From positions 3,032,706 through 3,096,705 of the forward strand of contig NZ_CP012023.1 in NCBI RefSeq assembly GCF_001308265.1: a stretch of DNA of 64,000 bases. The letters are read 5' to 3'. The translations under genes were made by a program, and so were the position numbers. Shown here piece by piece: positions 9,423-17,329 of this stretch (positions are counted from its first letter, which is position 1; every line of letters starts with the position of its first letter). Source of the stretch: Celeribacter marinus. GTDB taxonomy: Bacteria; Pseudomonadota; Alphaproteobacteria; Rhodobacterales; Rhodobacteraceae. The notes under the pieces were generated by a model. The model made no database searches. It was given only the letters and a program-made list of their open reading frames with translations, and had not been told where the DNA came from.

Positions 9423-10333
9423 CAGCCTTTGACCCCCCCTGTTGAAATGCCTTCGATGAAGTATTTTTGAGCGATGAAAAACACGACCAACGATGGGGCC
9501 AGTGCCAGCACAGTCATCGCGAGGATTTGGTTCCAGTTGAACGCCTCAGTCGTGTCAATGCTCAGCTTGAGTGCTAGAGATACCGGATAGTTTTCGACCG
9601 ACGAGATATAGATGAGCGGCCCTAGAAAATCGTTCATGGTCCACATAAACTGGAACAAACAGACCGAAATAATCGCGGGCATCAGCATAGGCACCACAAC
9701 AAACCAAAGCACCTGAAAGGTGTTGGCTCCGTCGACCCGTGCTGCCTCTTCCATGTCACGCGGGATCGACCGCATAAACTGGATCAACATGAACACGAAG
9801 AATGCTTCGAGCGCGAACCATTGCGGAACGAACAGCGGCAGGTATGTGTCGAGCCAACCCAATTCACGGAACAACAGATACTGTGGGATGCGTGTGACGA
9901 CATCGGGCAACAGCAGTGTGGCGATCAGAATGCCGAACAGGATTTTTTTGCCTGGAAACTCGAACCGCGCAAACCCGTAGGCCACGATCACGGATGAGAT
10001 CGCTGTGCCGATCATTTTGGGGATCACGATATAGAGCGAGTTCAAGAAGAACCGCGCGAAGGTATAGGGCGTCGAGGTTTGCCAACCGTCGATGTAGCCT
10101 TGGATAGTCGGCTCTTTTGGCCAGAATGCAGCCGAGCTAAAAATCTCTTCATTGGTCTTGAATGACGCACCCACAAGCCAGATCAGCGGATAGAGCATCA
10201 GCAGACCGAACAACGTCAGCACCACATAGCGGATGATCGCGCCGCGCCGTTGAGCACGTTGGATCTGGAGTTCCTGAGGCGAAAGCGTGCGGTCACCTTT
10301 GCGCATTGGCTCTAGGTTCGTTACGGTTTCCAT
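9422..10333 (-). CDS. Sugar ABC transporter permease, MalG/TogN type
   Basis: A 303-aa inner-membrane permease with six predicted hydrophobic segments and the cytoplasmic EAA loop (MEEAARVDGANTFQVLWFVVVPM near residue 205), which docks with the ATPase. The ATG at 10333 follows a GAGGAG site and lies 4 bases after the stop of the other permease. A 20-codon in-frame extension upstream exists but would overlap that gene. It is the second membrane subunit of the CUT1 transporter. Confidence 0.92.
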   Translation of the reverse strand: METVTNLEPMRKGDRTLSPQELQIQRAQRRGAIIRYVVLTLFGLLMLYPLIWLVGASFKTNEEIFSSAAFWPKEPTIQGYIDGWQTSTPYTFARFFLNSLYIVIPKMIGTAISSVIVAYGFARFEFPGKKILFGILIATLLLPDVVTRIPQYLLFRELGWLDTYLPLFVPQWFALEAFFVFMLIQFMRSIPRDMEEAARVDGANTFQVLWFVVVPMLMPAIISVCLFQFMWTMNDFLGPLIYISSVENYPVSLALKLSIDTTEAFNWNQILAMTVLALAPSLVVFFIAQKYFIEGISTGGVKG

Positions 10334-10337
10334 GATC

Positions 10338-11222
10338 TCAGCTCCTCTTGTCGCCGGCGTAATAGACCCATTTTTTCGACGACCAGAAGGCAATCAGAGT
10401 CAACGCCATGATGATGACGAAAAGGATCCAAGCGATGGCAGAGGCATAGCCCATGTCAAAGCTCTTGAAGGCCTTGTCGTAGATGTAAAGCGGAAGCAGA
10501 TACGTGGATTTTAGCGGACCTCCGTTGGTTATGATGTAGGGGCCGTTGAATTCCTGAAACGCCTGAACCGTCTGCATGATCAGGTTGAAGAAGATCACCG
10601 GAGTGATCAGCGGGACTGTGATGAAGCGGAATTGCTGCCACTTGCCCGCGCCGTCGATGCTAGATGCTTCATACAGCGATTTATCGACCGATTGCAGCGC
10701 AGCAAGAAAGATCACCATCGCCGATCCGAACTGCCAGCAGCGCAGCAACGTCAGAGTGAACAATGCGTTTTGGGGATCACCGAACCAGTTAACAGGTTCC
10801 ATCCCGATGGCCGTCAGCCCCATGTTTACAAGGCCCACCTCGGCAAAGATGTAACGCCACAGAACCGCGATCGCGATAGAACCGCCCAAAACCGATGGCA
10901 CGTAATATGCTGTACGAAAGAACCCGATGGCCTTGAGTTTATAGTTCAGCACAACCGCGACAAGCAGCGCAAAGCACAGCTTCAGCGGAACGGTCATGAA
11001 CACATATAGCAATGTCACGCTCAGCGATTTGTTGAATGTCCGATCGCGGGTGAACAGCCGCTCATAGTTATCAAGGCCGACCCATTCCGGTGTCGACAAC
11101 AGATCGTAATCTGTAAACGACAGATACAACGAAGCCATGAAAGGAAACGCAGTAAATAGACACAAACCGACAACATAAGGCGACACATAGGCCATCCCTA
11201 AAAATTTGTTGTCACCACCCAT
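10338..11222 (-). CDS. Sugar ABC transporter permease, MalF/TogM type
   Basis: A 294-aa permease, the first clearly recognisable gene of the minus-strand operon. It begins with a membrane segment (YVSPYVVGLCLFTAFPF), contains the PAYYVPSVLGG-like region and an EAA loop (YEASSIDGAGKWQQFRFITVPLI near residue 185). AAGGAG precedes the ATG by a normal distance. It pairs with the following permease to form the channel. The gap upstream to the GntR gene is about 550 bases and holds the probable promoter and operators. Confidence 0.92.
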   Translation of the reverse strand: MGGDNKFLGMAYVSPYVVGLCLFTAFPFMASLYLSFTDYDLLSTPEWVGLDNYERLFTRDRTFNKSLSVTLLYVFMTVPLKLCFALLVAVVLNYKLKAIGFFRTAYYVPSVLGGSIAIAVLWRYIFAEVGLVNMGLTAIGMEPVNWFGDPQNALFTLTLLRCWQFGSAMVIFLAALQSVDKSLYEASSIDGAGKWQQFRFITVPLITPVIFFNLIMQTVQAFQEFNGPYIITNGGPLKSTYLLPLYIYDKAFKSFDMGYASAIAWILFVIIMALTLIAFWSSKKWVYYAGDKRS

Positions 11223-11270
11223 TATAAAAACTCCTTAAAAAATCACTGGTCAAATAATGATGCGGCGTCC

Positions 11271-11675
11271 CTACGCCATTTCGTTGAACATTTGTCGTGC
11301 AACATCTGTGCTCGGTGGCGCGACTAGGGGAACAGATCGAACAGTTCGCCCCAGCGCTGCTCGACCGATACGCGCATGCGGCGGGGGCGGGACATCAGCG
11401 AACACTCCGGCCTCCACCCAACGGGCGTGCGGGTAGACAGGCATCGCATTCCATATCAACCCCTCGACGCACTGCGCATGGGTCATATCCACGAGGCAGG
11501 CGTGTAGGAGTTTGATCGGCGTCATAGGATAAGGATGGTGCGCCATGCCAGAAGGGAAAAGGCAACCGTTGTCCAGAAGTTCCATGTCGCCCCCAGTTAA
11601 CCCCAGTTGGCCTGTGTCTCGGCCCGTGTCACCACACCTCATGCGCGGCTCCATAACTAATATCCTAGTTACCAA
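11271..11675 (-). CDS. Uncertain hypothetical protein between operon head and GntR gene
   Basis: An open frame of 134 codons (an internal ATG at 11585 would give 104 aa) with no family I recognise. It contains Cys, His and Trp residues in a segment HAQCVEGLIWNAMPVYPHARW. It lies in the operon direction 48 bases before the first permease, but its start sits inside the operator-like repeats and its ribosome site is poor. It could be a degraded gene, a leader ORF or chance. Confidence 0.25.
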   Translation of the reverse strand: MVTRILVMEPRMRCGDTGRDTGQLGLTGGDMELLDNGCLFPSGMAHHPYPMTPIKLLHACLVDMTHAQCVEGLIWNAMPVYPHARWVEAGVFADVPPPPHARIGRAALGRTVRSVPLVAPPSTDVARQMFNEMA

Positions 11676-11704
11676 GAATCAGCCTGTCAACTAATATCCC
11701 AGTT
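11655..11704. promoter_or_regulatory. Two operator-like 16-bp repeats for the GntR regulator
   Basis: AACTAATATCCTAGTT (11655-11670) and AACTAATATCCCAGTT (11689-11704) are direct copies differing at one base, 34 bases apart. Each is itself an inverted repeat (AACTA/TAGTT in the first, AACT/AGTT in the second). They lie between the divergent transporter operon and regulator gene, the usual place for GntR/FCD operators. Function is inferred. Confidence 0.65.
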
Positions 11705-11768
11705 GCACTTTGGATCGCAATCCGCCACACTCGAACATCGGCGACACAACTTGACGGAGGACATCCTC

Positions 11769-12494
11769 ATGGATCACACAGAATTGGGCAACGTCAGCGA
11801 CCTATCCCTTCCTGTCATTCAACATGAGACGCAGCCCTCAGTTTCGGATCAGGTTTTCAACGCCCTTCAGCAACGGATCCTATCGCTAGAACTCCCGCCG
11901 CAAACCAAGATATCAGAGGCAGAGGTAGCCAAAAAAATGGGCGTCTCGCGCCAGCCTGTGCGCGAGGCATTCAAGCATTTGGCGAAGCTCGGATTCTTAC
12001 AGATCCGCCCACAAAGCGGCACCACGGTCAGCCTTATTTCCGAAGAAGCCGTTTTACGTGCGCGGTTCATCCGCACCGCGCTGGAGGTCAAAACATGCCG
12101 AACGGCCTGCGCGGTATCAACACCCGCGTCTTTAGCGCCCCTGCATGCCCTCATCGCTCGTCAAAAAGAGGCCGTTGAGGCACAGGATCGTAACATGTTC
12201 CACGCGCTGGACGAGCAATTCCATATCGCCATCTGTTCGCTTGCAGGTGCGCCATTTGTTTGGGATTTGATCCACGAAAGCAAAGCTCATATGGATCGTA
12301 TTCGAATGCTATCACTCACGGCAGTGTCACAAAAGTTCGCACTTCAGGAGCATATCAACATTCTCGATGCGATCACTGCCGGCGACGCTGATGCCGCAGA
12401 AGAGGCAATGACCGAACATCTGTTTCGCATTGTCGTTCTAATCGACGAGGCCAAAAAGCAGCGACACAGCTTTTTTCAGAGAACAGAGACGTGA
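11769..12494 (+). CDS. GntR-family transcriptional regulator, FadR/FCD subfamily
   Basis: A 241-aa regulator with an N-terminal winged helix (residues ~25-90, including SEAEVAKKMGVSRQPVREAFKHLAKLGFL) and a C-terminal all-helical FCD effector domain with His/Asp metal or ligand positions (DEQFHIAICSLAG, TEHL near the end). ATG at 11769 follows ACGGAGG. It is divergent from the oligogalacturonide transporter/pectinase operon and is the likely local repressor; FCD regulators often sense sugar acids such as uronate breakdown products. The effector is not known from sequence. Confidence 0.9.
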   Translation: MDHTELGNVSDLSLPVIQHETQPSVSDQVFNALQQRILSLELPPQTKISEAEVAKKMGVSRQPVREAFKHLAKLGFLQIRPQSGTTVSLISEEAVLRARFIRTALEVKTCRTACAVSTPASLAPLHALIARQKEAVEAQDRNMFHALDEQFHIAICSLAGAPFVWDLIHESKAHMDRIRMLSLTAVSQKFALQEHINILDAITAGDADAAEEAMTEHLFRIVVLIDEAKKQRHSFFQRTET

Positions 12495-12965
12495 CCCACA
12501 CCGCTTTTATCGACACAAGACGACCACTTTTATCACCCACCAAGCTTGAATGAACGCTCGAAATTTGCAGGGGATTTTCTGAAGCTGTGGACTGCGACCT
12601 CCCGGTCGCTTTCGGAGGTTTCTATGCTTGCGCGCTCAGGTAATGCAGACATTATCCGGTAAAAACGCTTCATAGCGAGCTGCGTTTCTGTTTCCCAAAA
12701 GTCATCATAGCGCACTACAGGTGAAGTCTTTTTGTTCTGAGCCAATTTGACGTAAATTTATACATCACTCATTTCAATGTTCTAATCCAGATTTAACATT
12801 TCGTAGGACTTGGGGTGCATAAATATTTCGCCATGTAGAGCGGTATACGAACGGCACGAAAGCACGTATGATTGCAGCGTTTTGTAAGTGCAGTGAATCT
12901 CTTGGACAAGGCAATCGCAATTGCCACACAAGAGGATTTATCTGAAATTGATTGATTCAGTACGT
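12495..12965. other. AT-richer gap without a convincing gene
   Basis: This 470-base stretch lies between the GntR gene and a glycosyltransferase fragment. It has a visibly lower GC content than its neighbours. A 70-codon minus-strand frame (12533-12745) has no recognisable family, no ribosome site and odd composition, so it is not called. The stretch may be the original upstream region of the truncated glycosyltransferase. Confidence 0.4.
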
Positions 12966-13153
12966 ATGTTTGAACTTCCCACGATCGCGTCGCTTTGGAT
13001 TGGCGGAGACCTTAGTTTTATCGAGCAGGTTTGCTTAAAATCGTTTTCAGATCATGGACATAGAACAATACTATATACTTATGGTGGAGTTTCGAATTGC
13101 CCCGCGGGCGTCGAGCAAATGGATGCCAACCTGATCTTCCCGAATACAGATTT
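12966..13153 (+). pseudogene. N-terminal fragment of a sugar-transferase-like protein cut by an IS3 element
   Basis: About 62 codons from ATG 12966 read IASLWIGGDLSFIEQVCLKSF, then SDHGHRTILYTY and DANLIFP. This is the start of glycosyltransferases of the DXD sugar-binding (capsular polysaccharide) type as I recall them. The frame runs straight into the IS end at 13154 and the remainder of the gene is not found on the other side of the element, so it is a remnant. Confidence 0.6.
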
Positions 13154-13179
13154 TGAGGTGCCCCTAGTTTCTTAGACAC
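13154..13179 (+). repeat. IS3 terminal inverted repeat (orfB-distal end)
   Basis: Starts TGAGGTGCCCCTAGTTTC and pairs with the opposite end of the element. It lies directly behind the stop of the orfB remnant. Confidence 0.75.
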
Positions 13180-14087
13180 CTGCCTCGTTCATTTTCTGTT
13201 GTTTCATTTCATAGTCAACCGGTGACAGCATACCGTTATTCGTGTGCTTGCGTGTTGGGTTGTAAAACATCTCGATGTAGTCGAACACGTCCTGCCTTGC
13301 TGCGCTGCGTGTGGGGTAGATATTCCGCCTGATCCGTTCGCGTTTTAAGAGGTGGAAGAAGCTTTCTGCGACTGCATTCGACCATTGTCCTCGGACCAAT
13401 GGCGGACAGGTCTCATTCATGACAATTTCCGCGTCTGCTCATGCTGGCCACCAGATTGTGTTTGCCGAGAAACGATTGCCACTCTTTGCTGGTAAACTGA
13501 GAACCCTGATCAGAATGTATCATGACCTTGGTTTTTGGTTTGCGCCGCCAAACAGCACTCAGCAGAGCCTGTAGCGCGAGGTCCGTCGTCATGCGCGATT
13601 GCATGGACCATCCGACGATGCGTCGCGAGAACAGGTCGATGACGACGGCCAGATATGACCAGCCCTCATGCGTTCTGATGTAGGTGATGTCGGTCACCCA
13701 GACTGTGTCTGGGGCATCAACCTCGAACTTCCGGCCCAATGTGTTGTCGGCGACGATAGCTGGTTTGCCGGTATAGCGTCCAGGACGACGCTTATAGCCA
13801 ATCTGCGCAGCTATTCCTGCTAAGGTGGCCAAACGCGCAACGCGGTTCTCCGAGCAGGTCTCGCCCTGATCCAAAAGATCATCATGTAGCTTGCGATATC
13901 CGTAGACCTTACCGCTGTCGGCCCATGCTTGTTGGATCATCTCCGTCTGCCGCACGTCTTCGAGCGCTCGCTGACTTAGCGGTTCTTTAAGCCATGCATA
14001 GAAGCCGCTGAAATGGACCGCTAGCATTCGGCACATTGCGCGCACCGAAAACTCAAAGCGATGTGTCTCAATAAACGCATACCTCAC
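13172..14087 (-). pseudogene. IS3-family transposase OrfB, disrupted
   Basis: The DDE recombinase part of the IS3 transposase. The first segment (14087 to 13413, 224 aa) has the HTH_21 region and the rve core with TDITY (first Asp) and HSDQGSQF (second Asp). It then reads RRGNCHE and stops. The second segment (13420 to 13172) carries NAVAESFFHLLKRERI, whose Glu is the third catalytic residue. An intact protein would read RRGNCHDNAVAESFF; here a net insertion of about 37 bases near 13375-13418, bounded by CATTC direct repeats and containing an imperfect inverted repeat, splits the frame. The start overlaps orfA by ATGA. Confidence 0.85.
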
Positions 14088-14365
14088 TGAGACTCGCGCG
14101 CGAAGTATGCAGTCGCCTTTTTTAGTATGTTGCGCTCCTCGGTGACCCGCGCCAGTTCTCGCTTCAGTCGCTTGATCTCAGCAGCCTGTTCCGAAGTCTC
14201 GGCCCTAACTCGCGGCGACTTCGCGAACTGCGACCTCCATGCGTAAAGCGACTTGGTACTGATCCCCAGCCGCTCCGCCACCTCGCTGACCGCATAACCA
14301 CGCTCAACAACCTGCGCCACAGCGTCCTGTTTGAACTCGTCTGTAAACCGTATTCCCTTGTTCAT
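14084..14365 (-). CDS. IS3-family transposase OrfA
   Basis: A 93-aa HTH_Tnp_1 protein. The N-terminal helix-turn-helix (residues ~5-50: FTDEFKQDAVAQV, then VSEVAERLGISTKSLYAW) binds the IS ends, and a leucine-zipper-like C-terminus (EIKRLKRELARVTEERNILKKA) mediates multimerisation and is normally fused to OrfB by frameshifting. ATG follows a GGAGAGA site. Intact, but its partner is broken. Confidence 0.92.
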   Translation of the reverse strand: MNKGIRFTDEFKQDAVAQVVERGYAVSEVAERLGISTKSLYAWRSQFAKSPRVRAETSEQAAEIKRLKRELARVTEERNILKKATAYFARESQ

Positions 14366-14401
14366 GTCTGTCTCTCCTTGGTTCCAAAATTACCAAACAA
14401 A

Positions 14402-14427
14402 GCGTCTACAAATCTAGGGGCACCTCA
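14402..14427 (-). repeat. IS3 terminal inverted repeat (orfA-proximal end)
   Basis: On the minus strand it reads TGAGGTGCCCCTAGATTT and onward to GTAGACGC, about 37 bases upstream of the orfA ribosome site. Confidence 0.75.
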
Positions 14428-14600
14428 AAGTTCTCCACGGCCCAGTGGACGAAGACGCGCTTAAACGCCTTGGTTTGGGTGAGGCCAATCGATCCGTGCT
14501 CTTGGGCATATTGCAGCGTCAAAAGTGCGCCCCGCAGCAGCGGCGAGCGCATTAAATCTGGATGATCATCAGGGAGCGTACGGAATGCAATCATGCGCAA
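14428..14600 (-). pseudogene. N-terminal fragment of an unidentified protein truncated by the IS3 end
   Basis: About 58 codons from ATG 14600 (IAFRTLPDDHPDLM, LRGALLTLQYAQEHGSIGLT, KAFKRVFVHWAVENF) read into the IS at 14427 and are lost. The segment looks like real protein and I believe similar N-termini occur in uncharacterised Rhodobacteraceae proteins, but I cannot name the family. The other half is not on the far side of the IS. Confidence 0.5.
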
Positions 14601-14916
14601 GTGATGCCACGATCACAACGGCGATGCCAAGAGGCCCGTGTGTGCAGGCCTAGACGAGATCGCTGAGCATCCGTGCCAGGCGCCGAATGGAAACGGCGGA
14701 TCTAGCCGACGATCCTGGATAGACTAGGCGTGTTGCGCGGAGATTATCTGATCTATTCTCCGCAAAATTTCCGGAGATTAAACTGGGGATGGTCACGATT
14801 GCCGCCATCACCCGGCCAAGCGAATGTGGTTCAATGCAGTGGAATGTCACCGACCATCGTTGAGCGCGGCTGATTATCTTTGATTGCAGCTTTTCGGGGG
14901 TTGCGCCTCGCCAAAC

Positions 14917-14935
14917 GTTGACGTGGTGTTGACGT
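14917..14935 (+). repeat. Paired GTTGACGT repeats, 11-bp period
   Basis: GTTGACGT occurs at 14917 and again at 14928, exactly one helical turn apart, about 67 bases from the tRNA fragment. A similar pair lies on the other side (15188, 15199). This resembles integrase arm-type binding sites. Confidence 0.45.
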
Positions 14936-15001
14936 AAACTGCAAAACTGCCGATGGTACTATACTACCACTGGATTAAGGTATTGATTTATTGGTAAGAT
15001 T

Positions 15002-15046
15002 TGGTTGCGGGAGTAGGATTTGAACCTACGACCTTCAGGTTATGAG
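15002..15046 (-). other. 3' fragment of initiator tRNA-Met (CAT), probable attachment-site remnant
   Basis: On the minus strand this reads from the anticodon (CTCATAACCTGAAGG) through a perfect T-arm (GTAGG TTCAAAT CCTAC) to TCCCGCAACCA, matching the 3' half of bacterial tRNA-fMet including the CCA. The 5' half and D-arm are absent: upstream of CTCAT the sequence is unrelated. A 3' tRNA half is the usual att core left by tyrosine-integrase elements, so this is not a functional tRNA gene. Confidence 0.75.
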
Positions 15047-15187
15047 CTAAAGCATAATGTTTTCAATAGCTTATTTAAATCAATGCCTTAGCAGGCAAGC
15101 GTTTGAAAGCACAAACTTATCCACCGCTTCTCACCGGATTTCACCGTTTTGGCACGGACCAGAGTGTAGCACAAATAGCATTCACAG

Positions 15188-15207
15188 GTTGACCAGACGT
15201 TGACCAG
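15188..15207 (+). repeat. Paired GTTGACCAG repeats, 11-bp period
   Basis: GTTGACCAG at 15188-15196 and 15199-15207, again 11 bases apart, about 140 bases from the tRNA-fMet fragment. With the pair at 14917 it brackets the tRNA core, an arrangement like an att site with flanking arm sites. The rest of 14601-15536 holds no supportable gene. Confidence 0.45.
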
Positions 15208-15536
15208 CATTCTCCCATGATCACTAAGAAGAGCGATCGAAATAGGTCCCGCGCACCAACGATGTTCAACAAAGCAAGAAACAGTACGTCCTAACACTGA
15301 CGGCAGCAAAATCGACGGTTTCGGCCCATTCCTGCCATTCACCGACCTGTCAAGATGCTGCGGTCGCAGCCCGCTTTGCAGACATTCGCCGCACCAGCAC
15401 AATCATCCAGTCGTTGGACGACTGCAACGCGGGACAAAGTGTGCATTCGATGAGAGCAAGACAATGTCAGCTTTCGGCTGGTAGGTATGCTGGACAATAA
15501 CTTGATCGTCGCGAAAGCTTTGCGATATTGGGCCAG

Positions 15537-16178
15537 CTATATTTTTAACTCAACTTCGTGCGGGAAAATACCTTTAGAGATGTAGTCCAATTCTGCAGGC
15601 GTAGAGATACGCCCCAAGACTTCATTTCGGTGGGAATGACGCCCAAACTGAGCAATGACGGCCCTATGCTTTCTGGGCTGTCCCGCCGCAAACTCGTACA
15701 CATCTTTCAAATTATCAGGCGCATCTTCTTTGATTTGATCTGCAATGGCGATGACGCGGTCTAAGTTGGCCAAATGATTTGGGCACTCACAGTGTTCCAT
15801 GGGCAACTTGAAAACTGACTTGAACCACACGTTTTCAAGCGCGTCAAAGTGGCCGTTCTCAAGTCCCTCAAGACAGAGGTGCAGTGCCTTAGGGTCCTGC
15901 GCATAAGCCTTTGCAGTTCCCGCCCACACGGTTCTTGGAAACTGGTCAAGCAAGATAATAAGAGCCAACCGCCCGATTGGTTCGTCCGCCCAACTATCAA
16001 ACTCTCCTTGTGCGGCGCGCTCGGTGGCTTCCGTGTATTTCGCGATGATTTCATCGTTCGCGCCGCCCCTCATACGCCATGACCACAAATCCATATGGGC
16101 CTTTGGTTCTGGGCTTGGTCCGTCTGGAAACCAGAAGTTGATGATTTCTCTAGGCGTGATTTCAAATTGATTTGGCAT
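15537..16178 (-). CDS. DUF924 family protein
   Basis: A 213-aa protein of the DUF924 family (TPR-like all-helical fold, function unknown). Characteristic segments are INFWFPD near the N-terminus, GRLALIILLDQFPRTVWAGTAKAYAQD in the first half and FGRHSHRNEVLGR near the C-terminus. The ATG at 16178 is preferred over one 12 codons upstream because GGAGAG lies just before it. It stands alone, next to the tRNA-fMet remnant, with no operon context. Confidence 0.9.
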   Translation of the reverse strand: MPNQFEITPREIINFWFPDGPSPEPKAHMDLWSWRMRGGANDEIIAKYTEATERAAQGEFDSWADEPIGRLALIILLDQFPRTVWAGTAKAYAQDPKALHLCLEGLENGHFDALENVWFKSVFKLPMEHCECPNHLANLDRVIAIADQIKEDAPDNLKDVYEFAAGQPRKHRAVIAQFGRHSHRNEVLGRISTPAELDYISKGIFPHEVELKI

Positions 16179-16429
16179 TCTAACTCTCCAGAAATTTATC
16201 GAGTTCGCATACACGTTGACGGGAAACTCAAGTTAGTTCCAGCAAAATGCGTAAAGAGCGAGAAAACTGAGTTCTCAACCGATGACAGTTCGGTATGCGC
16301 GAGGCGGAAGTCGCCATTCGCTATCCTGCCGTGAGATCGTCGATCAGGGCTCAGTCCTGCCGACCGCTGCGGGAACCATGAAGGCCTGGTCTTGATTGGC
16401 GAACGGCAATAGCCGCACGCCAACTTCGT

Positions 16430-17062
16430 TCAGATGTCGATCCGTTCAGCAATGCTTAGCGCATCTTCCAGCTCAACGCCCAGATAACGCACTGTGCTAT
16501 CGACCTTCGTATGGCCTAACAAAAGTTGCACGGCGCGGAGGTTCCCCGTCTTGCGGTAAATCTCCGCAGCTTTGGTTCGGCGCATCGAGTGTGTTCCGTA
16601 TCCGCTGGGTTCCAGGCCAATCGCTGTAACCCAGTCACGAACAAGTCGACCATATTGACGTGTTGAGATATGCGGGCGGTCGTGGAAACGGCTCGGAAAC
16701 ATGAACCGGCACCCGATCATCTCAGGAGATCGCACCCACGCAATGACGGTATCTCTTGTGTTTTCAGTGAGTTCGAACTGAACGGGTTTCTTGGTTTTAC
16801 TCTGGACTATTGAAACGCGTTCGCGAACGCGGTCATCTTTGACCAAATCGGCCACGGCGAGTTTGACCAGATCACAGCCGCGCAGTTTGCTATCAATCGC
16901 AACGTTAAACAGCGCAAGGTCACGAAGATAACCCGAAAGTTCAAGCCGCGCCCGGATGGCCCACACTTGTTTAGGAAGAAGGGGACGTTTTTGGCCGATG
17001 ATCCGGCCCTTGTTCCAGGCTCTGTGTTTTGGGGTAACTGCGGGAAGTTGGACTCTTGGCAT
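16430..17062 (-). CDS. Minimal tyrosine recombinase (copy 1)
   Basis: A 210-aa phage-integrase-family catalytic domain. Catalytic residues are visible: Arg in SKLRGCDLV (~60), the HSMRRT box (~157), the LLGHTKVDSTVRYLG segment carrying the third His and the Tyr nucleophile (~183-193). There is almost no N-terminal core-binding domain, so it is shorter than a normal integrase. ATG 17062 follows GGAGGG. It is roughly 70% identical by eye to the protein at 26856-27488. Such short recombinases may act on small mobile units or dimer resolution; the actual role is unknown. Confidence 0.88.
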   Translation of the reverse strand: MPRVQLPAVTPKHRAWNKGRIIGQKRPLLPKQVWAIRARLELSGYLRDLALFNVAIDSKLRGCDLVKLAVADLVKDDRVRERVSIVQSKTKKPVQFELTENTRDTVIAWVRSPEMIGCRFMFPSRFHDRPHISTRQYGRLVRDWVTAIGLEPSGYGTHSMRRTKAAEIYRKTGNLRAVQLLLGHTKVDSTVRYLGVELEDALSIAERIDI

Positions 17063-17329
17063 AATATGCCCTCCAATCCTCCCTCCAAACCCAGACATCA
17101 GCACCGCGCTGACAAAGAGAGCATAGCATCCAGCTGAATGGCCGTTATCCGAAGTTGTTGGAACCCTGTTTCTCTGCCAGTGCATTCGTCCGCACAGAGC
17201 CCACAATGACCGATGCTGCAGTGTGCATGAATGTCGGCTTAGGCATCAACAACAAATCAAATGCGCTTCCGACTACCAAGGTTTATCATCTCATTGAATT
17301 GCTAGAAAACCTAAAATCTGTCGATGACA

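Larger units (their letters stand above)
13154..14427 (-). mobile_element. IS3-family insertion sequence (about 1.27 kb)
   Basis: Imperfect terminal inverted repeats begin TGAGGTGCCCCTAG at 13154 and, on the other strand, at 14427. The similarity extends through TTAGAC/GTAGAC, about 25 bases. Inside are orfA and orfB of the IS3 type on the minus strand. The repeats can be extended by one or two T/A pairs outward. No target-site duplication is seen, and the two flanks belong to unrelated truncated genes, so the element probably mediated a deletion or recombination. OrfB is frameshifted, so this copy is not autonomous. Confidence 0.88.

Noticed and set aside
12533..12745. 70-codon minus-strand frame in the AT-rich gap after the GntR gene
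   Set aside because: No ribosome site, no recognisable family, and no neighbour relationship.
15002..15046. Functional initiator tRNA gene
   Set aside because: Only the 3' half is present; the D-arm and 5' acceptor strand are missing.
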